The translations under genes and the position numbers were made by a program. From NCBI GenBank assembly GCA_963530615.1, contig CAUSDX010000008.1, positions 1 to 64,000 of the forward strand: DNA of 64,000 bases, written 5' to 3'. This DNA comes from JABCPE02 sp963530615. Lineage in GTDB: Bacteria > Bacteroidota > Bacteroidia > Flavobacteriales > Weeksellaceae. Under the pieces are notes generated by a model. The model saw only the letters and a program-made list of their open reading frames with translations, did not search any database and was not told the DNA's origin. Shown piece after piece: positions 16,684 to 25,807 of this stretch; position 1 is the first letter of the stretch, and each line of letters begins with the position of its first letter.

Positions 16684-18258
16684 TTATCTTGCAATATTTA
16701 CCGCCCTCGTTTCTCTAATTACGGTAACTTTTACTTGTCCAGGATAAGTTAATTCGTTCTGAATTTTCTCTGAAATATCATAGGACAACTGATGTGCCTT
16801 CTCATCATTTACCTTTCCACTTTCTACCATCACACGGAGTTCTCTTCCTGCTTGAATTGCGAATGCATTAGATACCCCATCAAAACTTAAAGCTGCTGCC
16901 TCTAAATCCTTTAATCTCTGAATATAAGATTCTAAAACTTGTCTTCTTGCCCCTGGTCTCGCCCCTGAAATGGCATCAGCAACCTGAACAATCGGAGATA
17001 ACAAAGAGGTCATTTCAATTTCATCATGATGAGCACCAATAGCATTGACTACCTCTGGATTTTCTCCATATTTTTCTGCCCATTGCATCCCCAAAAGTGC
17101 GTGAGGTAACTCAGATTCTTGTTCTGGAACTTTTCCAATATCGTGCAATAATCCTGCTCTCTTTGCTAATTTTACATTTAAGCCCAACTCGGCTGCCATT
17201 GTTGCTGCAATATTAGCCACTTCACGAGAATGTTGCAATAAATTTTGTCCGTAAGATGAACGGTATTTCATTCTTCCTACCACTTTTACTAATTCTGGAT
17301 GAAGCCCGTGAATCCCTAATTCTATAATAGTTCTCTTACCTACTTCTATAATTTCTTCTTCTATTTGCTTTTGAGTTTTTTCTACTACCTCCTCTATTCT
17401 TGCTGGGTGTATTCTACCATCTGTCACTAACCTATGAAGAGATAATCTTGCAATTTCTCTTCTCACAGGGTCAAAACAAGAAAGCAAAATAGCCTCTGGA
17501 GTATCATCAACAATAATTTCTACTCCTGTTACAGCTTCTAATGCCCTAATGTTTCTACCTTCTCTACCAATAATACGCCCTTTAACTTCATCAGACTCTA
17601 TATTGAATACCGATACAGAATTTTCTATAGCTTGCTCTGTTCCTACTCTTTGAATAGTTTGAATAACAATCTTCCTAGCCTCATTTTTGGCATTCATCTG
17701 AGCCTCTTCCATAATATCCTGAACATAAGCTTGAGCTCTTGTTTTAGCCTCAGCTTTCATACTCTCTACTAACTCCTTCTTTGCTTCCTCTGCCGAATAT
17801 CCTGAAATTTTCTCAAGCATTTCCACTTTTTGAGCATTAGCTTCATCAAGTTCTAATTGCTTTCTATGAACCGCTTCTTGTTTCTTCTCATAATCAACCA
17901 CTTGTCGTTCTAATTCTTTTTCTAATTTAGAAACTTTATTAAGCTCCTCATTAAGCTTATTTTCCTTATCCTTCATCCTTTTTTCAATCTCCTGCATTTT
18001 TCTTTCACGAGACTGAATATTCGCATCATGCTCGGTTTTCAGCTCTAAAAATTTTTCTTTCGCTTGAACTATTCGCTCTTTTTTAATAGATTCTGCCTGG
18101 ACATTTGCATTTTGAATAATATTCTCTGCATTTTGTTTAGCGTCTTTGATGATAAGATTTGCCTTAGAGTCAGTAGATTTCCTTGAATAAAAAATCCCTC
18201 CTATTACTCCAGCGACAGCTCCCATCACACCTACAATCATATAAAATATTATATCCAT
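16684..18258 (-). CDS. rny: Ribonuclease Y
   Basis: A 524-residue membrane-anchored endoribonuclease. One N-terminal membrane segment (IIFYMIVGVMGAVAGVIGG) is followed by a coiled coil of about 150 residues, a KH domain (GRIIGREGRNIRALEAVTG) and an HD domain whose metal-binding motif is LLHDIGKVPEQE, with GAHHDEIE further on. RNase Y starts mRNA decay in bacteria without RNase E. The length is normal. It lies immediately downstream of the 6S RNA candidate and zapA on the same strand, an arrangement often seen in flavobacteria. Confidence 0.93.
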   Translation of the reverse strand: MDIIFYMIVGVMGAVAGVIGGIFYSRKSTDSKANLIIKDAKQNAENIIQNANVQAESIKKERIVQAKEKFLELKTEHDANIQSRERKMQEIEKRMKDKENKLNEELNKVSKLEKELERQVVDYEKKQEAVHRKQLELDEANAQKVEMLEKISGYSAEEAKKELVESMKAEAKTRAQAYVQDIMEEAQMNAKNEARKIVIQTIQRVGTEQAIENSVSVFNIESDEVKGRIIGREGRNIRALEAVTGVEIIVDDTPEAILLSCFDPVRREIARLSLHRLVTDGRIHPARIEEVVEKTQKQIEEEIIEVGKRTIIELGIHGLHPELVKVVGRMKYRSSYGQNLLQHSREVANIAATMAAELGLNVKLAKRAGLLHDIGKVPEQESELPHALLGMQWAEKYGENPEVVNAIGAHHDEIEMTSLLSPIVQVADAISGARPGARRQVLESYIQRLKDLEAAALSFDGVSNAFAIQAGRELRVMVESGKVNDEKAHQLSYDISEKIQNELTYPGQVKVTVIRETRAVNIAR

Positions 18259-18302
18259 TTTAGTATTTAATTATATTTAACATTCATTTTTTTAAATAAA
18301 AA

Positions 18303-18469
18303 AACCTACAACAATTCAAGTTGATGTTAGAGTAAACTCCTAATCAACAAGATTTGAACTGATTTCCACGCTCTGTAATCCGTAAAAAACGGCACGCCAT
18401 CACATGGGCATTTGCTCGGTAATTGTTTAGCGTTGAGTTTACCTAAATGTGTTAGAACTGATGTAGGTT
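18303..18469 (-). ncRNA. ssrS: 6S RNA candidate
   Basis: A 167-base segment between zapA and rny folds as one long interrupted hairpin. The outermost arms AACCTACA and TGTAGGTT are perfectly complementary. An inner pair GGTAAACTC with GAGTTTACTC closes an internal region, and a GC-rich apical part (GCCGTTTTTTACGG) forms the tip. The lower stem is followed on the minus strand by a T-run, fitting a transcript 3' end on that strand. 6S RNA is the regulator that binds RNA polymerase holoenzyme by mimicking an open promoter, and in many bacteria it is encoded next to zapA. The call rests on fold, size and position; no alignment was run. Confidence 0.72.
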
Positions 18470-18482
18470 ATTATATTTTAAT

Positions 18483-18761
18483 TTATTTTTCTAAATTATT
18501 TAATAACTGATTGATTCTGGCTAGTTTTTGAGTAGAAGATTTTATATTATTTTCTAAACTTATTGCATTCATCTCCGCACTTACCCCCAATCTTAACGCA
18601 CACATTGCCAGAGCATCCTGTTTATCCTTTATAGCATATCCTTTTTCAAAATCCTTAATCATTTGCTCTATTTGTTTTCCTACCTTTCGCAATACTATTT
18701 CCTCTGTATCTGGAACATTAAGAGGATATGAACGCCCTGCTATAACAATATTTATCTCCAT
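18483..18761 (-). CDS. zapA: Cell division protein ZapA
   Basis: A 92-residue protein beginning MEINIVIAGRSYPLNVP, the start of the ZapA family, followed by EEIVLRKVGKQIEQMI and a helical C-terminus. ZapA bundles FtsZ filaments at the division ring. The frame extends upstream to 18794, but the ATG at 18759-18761 overlaps the TAA of the preceding gene (TAATG), so coupled translation from this ATG is most likely. The 6S RNA candidate starts about 14 bases after its stop codon, so both may be processed from one transcript. Confidence 0.87.
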   Translation of the reverse strand: MEINIVIAGRSYPLNVPDTEEIVLRKVGKQIEQMIKDFEKGYAIKDKQDALAMCALRLGVSAEMNAISLENNIKSSTQKLARINQLLNNLEK

Positions 18762-19063
18762 TACATTCCTGTATTTTGAAGCTGAATAATACAAGCATCT
18801 ATCTCCTTTATCAATCTATTAATATGATTTTTCATCAATCTATTATGTTCTGGATTTCCAGAAATAGCTGCCATCATTTTTATTCTTTTTTGCTCCTCTA
18901 GTAATTTCAAATTACTTTCCTTTTCTACTTCATACCTTTCTTTTAACTGAGTATATTTCTCTACCAAATCTCCATACTTTTTAGACAAACCAATATAATC
19001 CTTATTGATTTTCAATATACTAGCCTCTAATTGCTCAAAGTTTTCCTCTAAATCTCTTAGCAT
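18761..19063 (-). CDS. Small coiled-coil protein coupled to zapA
   Basis: A 100-residue, almost wholly helical protein with heptad-like spacing (LEENFEQLEASILKINKDYI, then YTQLKERYEVEKESNLKLLEEQ) and a basic C-terminus. It overlaps zapA by one base (TAATG). No enzyme motif is present. Small coiled coils found directly upstream of zapA could play the role of ZapB, but the sequence does not prove this. A -7-like TATTTTTG lies at 19093-19100 upstream. Confidence 0.7.
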   Translation of the reverse strand: MLRDLEENFEQLEASILKINKDYIGLSKKYGDLVEKYTQLKERYEVEKESNLKLLEEQKRIKMMAAISGNPEHNRLMKNHINRLIKEIDACIIQLQNTGM

Positions 19064-19163
19064 TATTATGAAAGTTGTTCTAACTCATTAGGCAAAAATA
19101 GAAAAAAAAAAGAACTTTTACTAAACTATCCTCTGATTTATTTTTTATTCTAAAATAAAAATT

Positions 19164-19904
19164 TTATTCAAATTTCAGAACAAACATAACAGCACGGCTA
19201 TTTATTGAAGACAAAGCTCCTGCCCAATAAGGTGGAGTATTCGGATAGTCTGCTACCAATTCATTATTCAAAACAAAAGTTCCTCTCACTGCTGGAGTTA
19301 GTTTAAACCTTGAAAAATAAAACTGAATCCCTAACTCGGCAGACCATGCAAAATTATTAGTTATCGTTCTAAATGTTCCTTGCATATTATCATTAACGCT
19401 ATTTTGTTGAGATTGTATATTTACTAACCAATTCACTCCTCCCGCAATATAAGGACGAGAATTATACCATCTTAATCCATGAAGTTCTAATAACAATGGT
19501 ACATCAATATAAGTAGATTTTATTTTTCGTTTGGTAAAAACTTCCACATCTTGTTCTTGATGGGCCAATACAGATGCTCCGTTAAAAGTTAATTCTCTAT
19601 CTACAAATTGTAGACCTGGCTCTAACCTTAAATCTAAATATTCATTAAGTCTCATTTTACCAATCAGCCCTGCACCAAAACCATAAGATGGCTTTGTCTC
19701 AACCGTATTAACTAGTTTATTCATTCCTTTTTGAGGATCTAAAACTAATTTATAATCAAAATTATTTACATTGAGAAAAAAACCCCAACTATATTTCTTA
19801 TGGTCCATCCATTCTAATCTATCTGCTCTATCATTATTTCTAAATTGGGCTTTTATCAATGAAAATCCTAAAATTAAAATACTGGATATCAATATTTTTT
19901 TCAT
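19164..19904 (-). CDS. porT: PorT-family outer-membrane beta-barrel protein of type IX secretion
   Basis: A 246-residue exported protein with a signal peptide (KILISSILILGFSLIKAQ). The rest is rich in alternating amphipathic strands (KYSWGFFLNVNNFDYKLVL, YGFGAGLIGKMRLNEYLDL, RLEPGLQFVDREL, WSAELGIQFYFSRFKLTP) and ends in an aromatic-charged FVLKFE as outer-membrane barrels do. The sequence and its position one base after ubiE match PorT/SprT of flavobacteria, an essential component of type IX secretion. No C-terminal sorting domain is needed or seen. The call rests partly on context. Confidence 0.75.
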   Translation of the reverse strand: MKKILISSILILGFSLIKAQFRNNDRADRLEWMDHKKYSWGFFLNVNNFDYKLVLDPQKGMNKLVNTVETKPSYGFGAGLIGKMRLNEYLDLRLEPGLQFVDRELTFNGASVLAHQEQDVEVFTKRKIKSTYIDVPLLLELHGLRWYNSRPYIAGGVNWLVNIQSQQNSVNDNMQGTFRTITNNFAWSAELGIQFYFSRFKLTPAVRGTFVLNNELVADYPNTPPYWAGALSSINSRAVMFVLKFE

Positions 19905-19905
19905 C

Positions 19906-20625
19906 TTATTTCGTTGCTTTATATATCGTTACTATTCCTAAACTTAATTTTTTATACTCTACTTTAGAAAATCCTATTTTTAATAAAATATTTCTCATCT
20001 TTTCACCATAAGGAAAATCATGTACAGAATACGGTAAGTAAGAATACGCCTGAGAATCCTTAGAAATTAACTGTCCTATTTTCGGTAAAATATACTTAAA
20101 ATAAAAAAGATAAAAAGGAGCAAAAAAACCTTCTACCTGAGAAAATTCTAATATGTATACATTTGATTTTTCTTTCACTACTCGCTTTAATTCTTCTAAA
20201 CCTTTTTCCAAATTCTCAAAATTTCTTACCCCAAACGCCACACTCACAGCATCAAATTGATTATCCTCAAAAGGTAAGTACTCCGCATCACCTTTTAACA
20301 TGGAGATTTTATTCTGTAAATTCAATGCTTTTATCTTCTCTATCCCTACATTAAGCATTTCTTGAGACAAATCTAACCCTATCACCCTAACTCCCAATAC
20401 TTTATGAATAACTATTGCCAAATCTCCAGTACCAGTCGCTACATCTAAAACTAACTTAGGTTTATCATTTTTCAACCACTCCACTAATATTTTTCTCCAA
20501 AAAACATCTATTCTCAAAGATAACAAGCGATTAAGAAAATCATATCTAGAAGCAATATTATCAAACATGTTTTCTACCTGATTTTTTTTACTTTGAATAG
20601 AATTATACGGCGTGATTTCTTCCAA
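19906..20625 (-). CDS. ubiE: Menaquinone methyltransferase UbiE/MenG
   Basis: A 239-residue SAM-dependent methyltransferase. The family start VENMFDNIASRYDFLNRLLS (residues 17-36) and motif I VLDVATGTGDLA (near residue 61) are followed by GLDLSQEMLNVG, LPFEDNQFDAVSVAFGVRN and a C-terminal YKATK. It methylates demethylmenaquinone to menaquinone, the quinone used by flavobacteria. It is the first gene of a two-gene unit with porT. Confidence 0.93.
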   Translation of the reverse strand: MEEITPYNSIQSKKNQVENMFDNIASRYDFLNRLLSLRIDVFWRKILVEWLKNDKPKLVLDVATGTGDLAIVIHKVLGVRVIGLDLSQEMLNVGIEKIKALNLQNKISMLKGDAEYLPFEDNQFDAVSVAFGVRNFENLEKGLEELKRVVKEKSNVYILEFSQVEGFFAPFYLFYFKYILPKIGQLISKDSQAYSYLPYSVHDFPYGEKMRNILLKIGFSKVEYKKLSLGIVTIYKATK

Positions 20626-20709
20626 AACTTTTTATTTTTAGCAAAAATAAGAATAATTATAGAAACTCCTTTATTTCATTAAATAAAATAAGACTTTATA
20701 TATCTAAAT

Positions 20710-20725
20710 TAAATTTGTAAATTTG
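20710..20725 (+). promoter_or_regulatory. Two adjoining -7-like elements upstream of the first KAS III gene
   Basis: TAAATTTG occurs twice back to back (20710-20717 and 20718-20725), each a full TAnnTTTG match. No clear TTG precedes either. They lie about 60 bases before the ATG. Confidence 0.35.
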
Positions 20726-20783
20726 TAACTTCATTTAATAGATTTTTTAACAAAATTGTAGAAAGTTTTTACAGTAAAATATT

Positions 20784-21848
20784 ATGTTAAATAGTGTAAT
20801 TATTGGTTCTGGAAGTTATATCCCAGAAAAAGTGATAGACAGTTCTTATTTTATGTCTGCAAAATTTTATGATGAAAAAGGAGAACCTATTAACAAACCT
20901 AATGAAGAAATCATTCAAAAATTTGTAGATATCACCGAAATTAAGGAAAGAAGATATGTTAACGATGATGAAAACAACTCTGATATTGCTTCTAAAGCCT
21001 CTGAAATTGCCATTCAAGATGCTGGAATAAATAGAGAAAACATAGATTATATCATCTGCGCTACTAATTTTGGAGAAATAGGTCTAAACGGAAAAAGTAA
21101 TTTAATGCCTTCCATGTCCGCTCGTATCAAGAATAAATTGGGCATAAAAAATAGAAAATGTGTTAATTACGATATGATTTTCGGTTGTCCTGGGTGGGTA
21201 GAAGCGATGATTTTAGCAGATACTTTAATTAAGGCTAACAAAGCAAAAACTATTCTTGTCGTAGGCTCTGAAACACCAAGTAGAGCCCTTGATCCACATG
21301 ATAGAAATAGAATGATTTTTGCTGATGGAGCAGCAGCTGTGGTTCTAAAAGCTACCGAAGAAAATACGGGAATAATTGCCTGTAGCACTCTTTGTGATAA
21401 CGGAGAAGAAACTTTTTTCTTGGATATGGCTCCTTCCTTGAATAAGGAGCATAATCAAGAGAGACTATATGTGCGAATGGCTGGGAGAAAAACCTACGAA
21501 TATGTATTGAATAATGTTCCTCCTGCTCTAAAAGATATCATAGAAGAAGCAAGTATAGGAATAGAAGATATTCAAAAAATCCTCATTCATCAAGCTAACG
21601 CTAAAATGGATTATGCGGTAATTTCCCGCCTATACAAACTATTCGGTATAAAGGAATATGACCATAACATTACTCCTATGACCATTCAATATTTAGGAAA
21701 TACTTTCGTTGCGAGTATTCCAACTATGTATGACCTCATTATAAAAGGAAAAATGGAAGGACATCATTTCAAAAAGGGAGATCATATCTTGATGTGTTCT
21801 GTAGGTGCAGGGATGAGCATCAATGCTTTTATTTATAAATTACCCTAA
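20784..21848 (+). CDS. Beta-ketoacyl-ACP synthase III family protein, copy 1
   Basis: A 354-residue thiolase-fold enzyme. The catalytic Cys is in MIFGCPGWVEAMILAD (near residue 127), the His in ILIHQANAKMDYA, and the Asn in IQYLGNTFVASIPTMYDL; the C-terminus has CSVGAGMSINAF. All three residues of the FabH Cys-His-Asn triad are present. It would condense an acyl starter with malonyl-ACP in the cytoplasm. It is longer than housekeeping FabH by about 20-30 residues and is followed by a close paralogue, so it is more likely a specialised starter synthase than the only fabH. The substrate is not known. Confidence 0.85.
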   Translation: MLNSVIIGSGSYIPEKVIDSSYFMSAKFYDEKGEPINKPNEEIIQKFVDITEIKERRYVNDDENNSDIASKASEIAIQDAGINRENIDYIICATNFGEIGLNGKSNLMPSMSARIKNKLGIKNRKCVNYDMIFGCPGWVEAMILADTLIKANKAKTILVVGSETPSRALDPHDRNRMIFADGAAAVVLKATEENTGIIACSTLCDNGEETFFLDMAPSLNKEHNQERLYVRMAGRKTYEYVLNNVPPALKDIIEEASIGIEDIQKILIHQANAKMDYAVISRLYKLFGIKEYDHNITPMTIQYLGNTFVASIPTMYDLIIKGKMEGHHFKKGDHILMCSVGAGMSINAFIYKLP

Positions 21849-21906
21849 ATAATTACTTTTATTATTATTTTAACATCTTTTATTTAATTATTATACTAAA
21901 AAACAG

Positions 21907-21914
21907 TACATTTG
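21907..21914 (+). promoter_or_regulatory. -7 element of the second KAS III gene
   Basis: TACATTTG matches TAnnTTTG and lies 33 bases before the second ATG, suggesting the copies can be transcribed independently. No clean TTG precedes it. Confidence 0.4.
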
Positions 21915-21947
21915 TTACAATTATTTCAACTAAGATAAGAATTTATT

Positions 21948-23015
21948 ATGCCAAATACAATAATCATAGGTTCTGGAAGTTATATCCCAGAAAAAATTGT
22001 TGATAACTCTCACTTCATGGATACAAAATTCTATGATGAAAATAACAATCTCATAGAAAAATCTAATGAGGAAATCATTCAAAAATTTGTAGAAATCACT
22101 GAAATTGAAGAGAGAAGATATATCAATAATAATGAAAACAACTCTGATATTGCTTATAGAGCCTCTGAAATTGCCATTCAAGATGCTGGAATAGACAGAG
22201 AAAATATAGACTACATCATTTGTGCTAGTAATTTTGGAGAGATTAATGTAGATGGGTTTAGTAGTTTTATGCCATCCATGTCCGCCCGTATCAAGAATAA
22301 ATTAGGTATAAAAAATAGAAAATGTGTTAATTACGATATGATTTTCGGTTGTCCTGGATGGGTAGAAGCGATGATTTTAGCTGATTCTTTAATTAAGGCA
22401 AAAAGAGCAAAAACTATTCTTGTCGTAGGTTCTGAGACACCAAGTAGAGCCCTTGATCCACATGACAGAAATAAGATGATTTTCGCTGATGGTGCAGGTG
22501 CTGTTATCGTAACTGCCACTCAAGAAAATGTAGGAATCATATCCTCTGCAACTATCTGTGACAATCAAGAAGAAACTTTCTATCTTGACATGGCTCCATC
22601 ACTAAACGGAGAGCATGATCAAAACAAAAGCTATATCCGTATGGCAGGAAGAAAAATATATGAATATGTACTAAATAATGTTCCTGCAGCAATTAAAGAA
22701 ACTATTGACCATGCAGGGATTGGAATTGATGATGTTCAAAAAATTCTTATCCATCAAGCTAATGCTAAGATGGATTATGCCATTATCCCTAGATTATACA
22801 AACTATTCGGAAAACAAGAGTATGACCATAATATTACACCCATGATTATCCAAAAACTAGGAAATACTTCTGTGGCGAGTATTCCTACTATGTATGATCT
22901 TATCACAAAAGGAAAAATGGAAGGACACTCCTTAGAGAAAGGAGCATACATTGTAATGTGTTCCGTAGGTGCAGGTATGAATATCAATGCATTTGTATAT
23001 AAAATGCCTCACTAA
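21948..23015 (+). CDS. Beta-ketoacyl-ACP synthase III family protein, copy 2
   Basis: A 355-residue paralogue of the preceding gene, colinear from end to end. The triad is intact: Cys in MIFGCPGWVEAMILAD, His in ILIHQANAKMDYA, Asn in IQKLGNTSVASIPTMYDL. Differences cluster in surface segments (residues 20-60 and 175-210) and around EYVLNNVPAAIKET. DNA identity around the active site is nearly complete, which indicates a fairly recent tandem duplication or gene conversion. The same condensing reaction is expected. A strong terminator follows. Confidence 0.85.
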   Translation: MPNTIIIGSGSYIPEKIVDNSHFMDTKFYDENNNLIEKSNEEIIQKFVEITEIEERRYINNNENNSDIAYRASEIAIQDAGIDRENIDYIICASNFGEINVDGFSSFMPSMSARIKNKLGIKNRKCVNYDMIFGCPGWVEAMILADSLIKAKRAKTILVVGSETPSRALDPHDRNKMIFADGAGAVIVTATQENVGIISSATICDNQEETFYLDMAPSLNGEHDQNKSYIRMAGRKIYEYVLNNVPAAIKETIDHAGIGIDDVQKILIHQANAKMDYAIIPRLYKLFGKQEYDHNITPMIIQKLGNTSVASIPTMYDLITKGKMEGHSLEKGAYIVMCSVGAGMNINAFVYKMPH

Positions 23016-23036
23016 TACAATTAAAAATATTTATTT

Positions 23037-23069
23037 AAAAAAGAACACATTTCATAAGTGTTCTTTTTT
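23037..23069 (+). terminator. Terminator after the KAS III pair
   Basis: A perfect 12-base stem (AAAAAAGAACAC with GTGTTCTTTTTT) and a 9-base loop, with a T-run built into the right arm. Confidence 0.85.
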
Positions 23070-23090
23070 AATTCTAACCAAAATTTTATT

Positions 23091-24281
23091 ATGCAAATTA
23101 ACTTTATATGGATTTTAGGTGGATTTCTTTTATTAGAATTCTATATTTACCAAGGAATCAAACACCTACTTACCAATTATTCCTTTCGTTTATTATATAT
23201 AGGTATTACTTTTATTATCTATTTAATACTAATATATTTTACCTTAAACTTTAACGAAAAAAACTTTTCAACATTCTTTTCATTGGCAATGATTTTTTTA
23301 ACACCCAAAATTTTAGGAGGAATTATTCTATTTATTGATGATTTTATCCGTTTAGGACAATATTTCTTAAAATATTTTATTTCAAAAGATAGTCATTTCC
23401 CTGAAAGAAGAAAGTTCATGAGTGTATTAGCAATTGGTAGTACAGCTATTTTAGCAGGATTAGTCGTTGATGGGATTATTTTGGGGAAATTCCGTCATAG
23501 TGTAAGAAAAATAAAACTTAGGTTTCCCAATCTACCTAATAGCTTTAAGGGATATAAAATTATCCAAATCTCTGATGTCCATAGTGGAAGTTTCCCTGAC
23601 CCCAAAAAACTTCAACATGCTATAAATCTTATCAATCAACAGAATCCTGATTTAGTGCTTTTTACAGGGGATATGGTAAATAACTATGCGGAAGAATTTA
23701 AACCTTTTATCCAGTTATTTTCACAAATTAAAGCTAAAGATGGTAAATTTTCAGTTTTAGGAAATCATGATTATGGTCTTTACGGAACATGGAAAACCTC
23801 TGAAGAACAAATGCAAAATGTACCCAATCTTATCAAATATCAAAAAGAAGCAGGATTTGAAATACTCCAAAATGAACACAAAATAATAGAAAAAAACGGA
23901 GAAAAAATTTGTTTACTAGGTGTTGAAAATTGGGGAGAACCTCCGTTTCCTCAGTTTGGTGATTTAGATAAGGCTACAAAAGGAATTCCTACTGAAATGG
24001 TAAAAATCTTAATGTCTCACGACCCTACTCATTTTGATGCAATTGTAAAAACTCACCCTTCAAATATTCAACTTACCCTTTCAGGGCACACCCATGGTAT
24101 GCAATTTGGAATAGATTTAGGAAATATAAAATGGTCTCCTGTACAATATCGCTATAAAAAATGGTCTGATTTATACCAAAGTATGGATAAATATCTCTAT
24201 GTAAATAGAGGCTTTGGAGTCATTGGATTTAATGGACGAGTGGGAATATATCCTGAAATTACCTTAATAGAATTGATATAA
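23091..24281 (+). CDS. Membrane-anchored metallophosphoesterase (YkuE/YaeI-like)
   Basis: A 396-residue protein. Several N-terminal membrane segments (residues 1-80, and a further one near 115-140) precede a calcineurin-type phosphoesterase domain with QISDVHSGSF, LFTGDMVNN, VLGNHDYGLYG and LSGHTHGMQFG, which together supply the two-metal site. An upstream GTG in frame at 23058 lies inside the terminator stem, so the ATG at 23091 (MQINFIW) is chosen. Relatives act on phospholipid or lipid-linked phosphates at the membrane; the substrate here is not known. Confidence 0.85.
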   Translation: MQINFIWILGGFLLLEFYIYQGIKHLLTNYSFRLLYIGITFIIYLILIYFTLNFNEKNFSTFFSLAMIFLTPKILGGIILFIDDFIRLGQYFLKYFISKDSHFPERRKFMSVLAIGSTAILAGLVVDGIILGKFRHSVRKIKLRFPNLPNSFKGYKIIQISDVHSGSFPDPKKLQHAINLINQQNPDLVLFTGDMVNNYAEEFKPFIQLFSQIKAKDGKFSVLGNHDYGLYGTWKTSEEQMQNVPNLIKYQKEAGFEILQNEHKIIEKNGEKICLLGVENWGEPPFPQFGDLDKATKGIPTEMVKILMSHDPTHFDAIVKTHPSNIQLTLSGHTHGMQFGIDLGNIKWSPVQYRYKKWSDLYQSMDKYLYVNRGFGVIGFNGRVGIYPEITLIELI

Positions 24282-24307
24282 AAAACCTCCAAAACAAGGA
24301 GGTTTTT
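24281..24307. terminator. Bidirectional terminator between phosphoesterase and arginine decarboxylase
   Basis: A perfect 10-base stem (AAAAACCTCC with GGAGGTTTTT) and a 7-base loop between convergent genes. Confidence 0.85.
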
Positions 24308-24318
24308 ACTTTATTACT

Positions 24319-25710
24319 TTAATATCCCAATAATTTTAATATATCTTCTGGGGTTTGTTTCTCACTAAAAATCTCATACTTCAAATCTCCATTTTCATCA
24401 GTACTAATCAATACATGTCTTGGCTGAGGAATTAGACAATGATGCACTCCTCCAAAACCACTGATAGTCTCTTGATAAGCTCCCGTATTGAAAAAACCTA
24501 TATAAAGAGGTTTGGTATCGCTAAATACTGGTAGATAAATAGCATTCGTATGTTGTTCCGAATTATAGTAATCATCTGAATCACAAGTTAATCCCCCTAA
24601 AAAGACCCTTTCGTAGGAATCATCCCAACGATTAATAGGAAGCATGATAAAATGACGAGAAATCGCCCATGTATCAGGTAGTGTAGTCATAAAACTACTA
24701 TCAATCATATTCCATTTTTCTCTGTCATTCTGTCTCTTTTGGCTTAAAACTTGGTAAAGATTCGCACCACTCTCCCCTACAGTAAATGAACCAAATTCAG
24801 TATAAATATTAGGTTCTTCTACCCCTTCTTCTTCACAGAATTTCTTGATTTGAGAAACTATTTCATGAATCATATATTCATAATCATAATCAAAATTCAG
24901 TGAAGTCTTAATAGGTAACCCACCGCCTATATTTAACGAATCTACCTCTGGGGCTATTTTCTTCAAACGAGCATAAACACGAAGACATTTAAATAATTCA
25001 TTCCAATAATATGCCGTATCTTTTATCCCTGTATTGATAAAAAAATGAAGCATTTTCAGCCTTGCATTAGGATGTTCTGCGATTTTTTGTGAATAATAAG
25101 GTATAATATCCTTATAGCCAATCCCTAACCTAGAGGTATAAAATTCAAATTTAGGTTCTTCTTCTGAAGCAATACGAATCCCTATATTAAAAGTTTTATC
25201 TATACTCTCCGTAAGCTTATCTAACTCTCTATAATTATCTATAATAGGCATAATATTCTCAAACCCATCATTGATTAAATTTGAGATTTTTTCTAGATAA
25301 TCATCAGTTTTAAAACCGTTACAAATCACCTCTATATCTTTTCCTACCTTTTCTTTTTCAAAAAGTCTTTTGACAATGTCTACATCATAAGCAGAAGAAG
25401 TTTCTATACTGATATCATTTCTCAACGCCTCTTCTAAAACAAAAGAAAAATGACTAGATTTAGTGCAATAACAATAACGATAGCCATTTCTATATCCATT
25501 TTTATCAATAGCTTCGGCAAACCATTTTTTAGCTCTCTGAATATTTTGTGAAATCTTTGGAAGATAAGTTATTTTCAGTGGTGTTCCAAATTTTTCTATA
25601 ACATTCATTAAGTTAATCCCATGAAAATGAAGACTTTCACTTTCATAAGTAAATTCCTCCTGCGGAAAATACAAAGTCTGATCAATAAATTCAGAATACT
25701 TTATTTTCAT
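24319..25710 (-). CDS. speA: Arginine decarboxylase, PLP fold III
   Basis: A 463-residue PLP-dependent decarboxylase of the alanine-racemase fold. The PLP Lys is in YRYCYCTKSSHFSFVLEEAL, near residue 82. GGGLPIKTSLNFDYDYEYMI binds the phosphate, EFGSFTVGESGANLYQVL and the late CDSDDYYN motif complete the site. It is the short flavobacterial type, without the extra domain of E. coli SpeA. Arginine is converted to agmatine for polyamine synthesis. The usual agmatinase-like speB partner is not next to it. The substrate is inferred from close family resemblance; lysine/ornithine decarboxylation is less likely. Confidence 0.8.
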   Translation of the reverse strand: MKIKYSEFIDQTLYFPQEEFTYESESLHFHGINLMNVIEKFGTPLKITYLPKISQNIQRAKKWFAEAIDKNGYRNGYRYCYCTKSSHFSFVLEEALRNDISIETSSAYDVDIVKRLFEKEKVGKDIEVICNGFKTDDYLEKISNLINDGFENIMPIIDNYRELDKLTESIDKTFNIGIRIASEEEPKFEFYTSRLGIGYKDIIPYYSQKIAEHPNARLKMLHFFINTGIKDTAYYWNELFKCLRVYARLKKIAPEVDSLNIGGGLPIKTSLNFDYDYEYMIHEIVSQIKKFCEEEGVEEPNIYTEFGSFTVGESGANLYQVLSQKRQNDREKWNMIDSSFMTTLPDTWAISRHFIMLPINRWDDSYERVFLGGLTCDSDDYYNSEQHTNAIYLPVFSDTKPLYIGFFNTGAYQETISGFGGVHHCLIPQPRHVLISTDENGDLKYEIFSEKQTPEDILKLLGY

Positions 25711-25807
25711 TCTAAAAACTAAAAAAATTATATGTTAAATAAGACTACAAAGGTGCAAAAAAAAATAAGGCAATCATAATAAAATTAATTTTTTATAGAA
25801 ATATATT

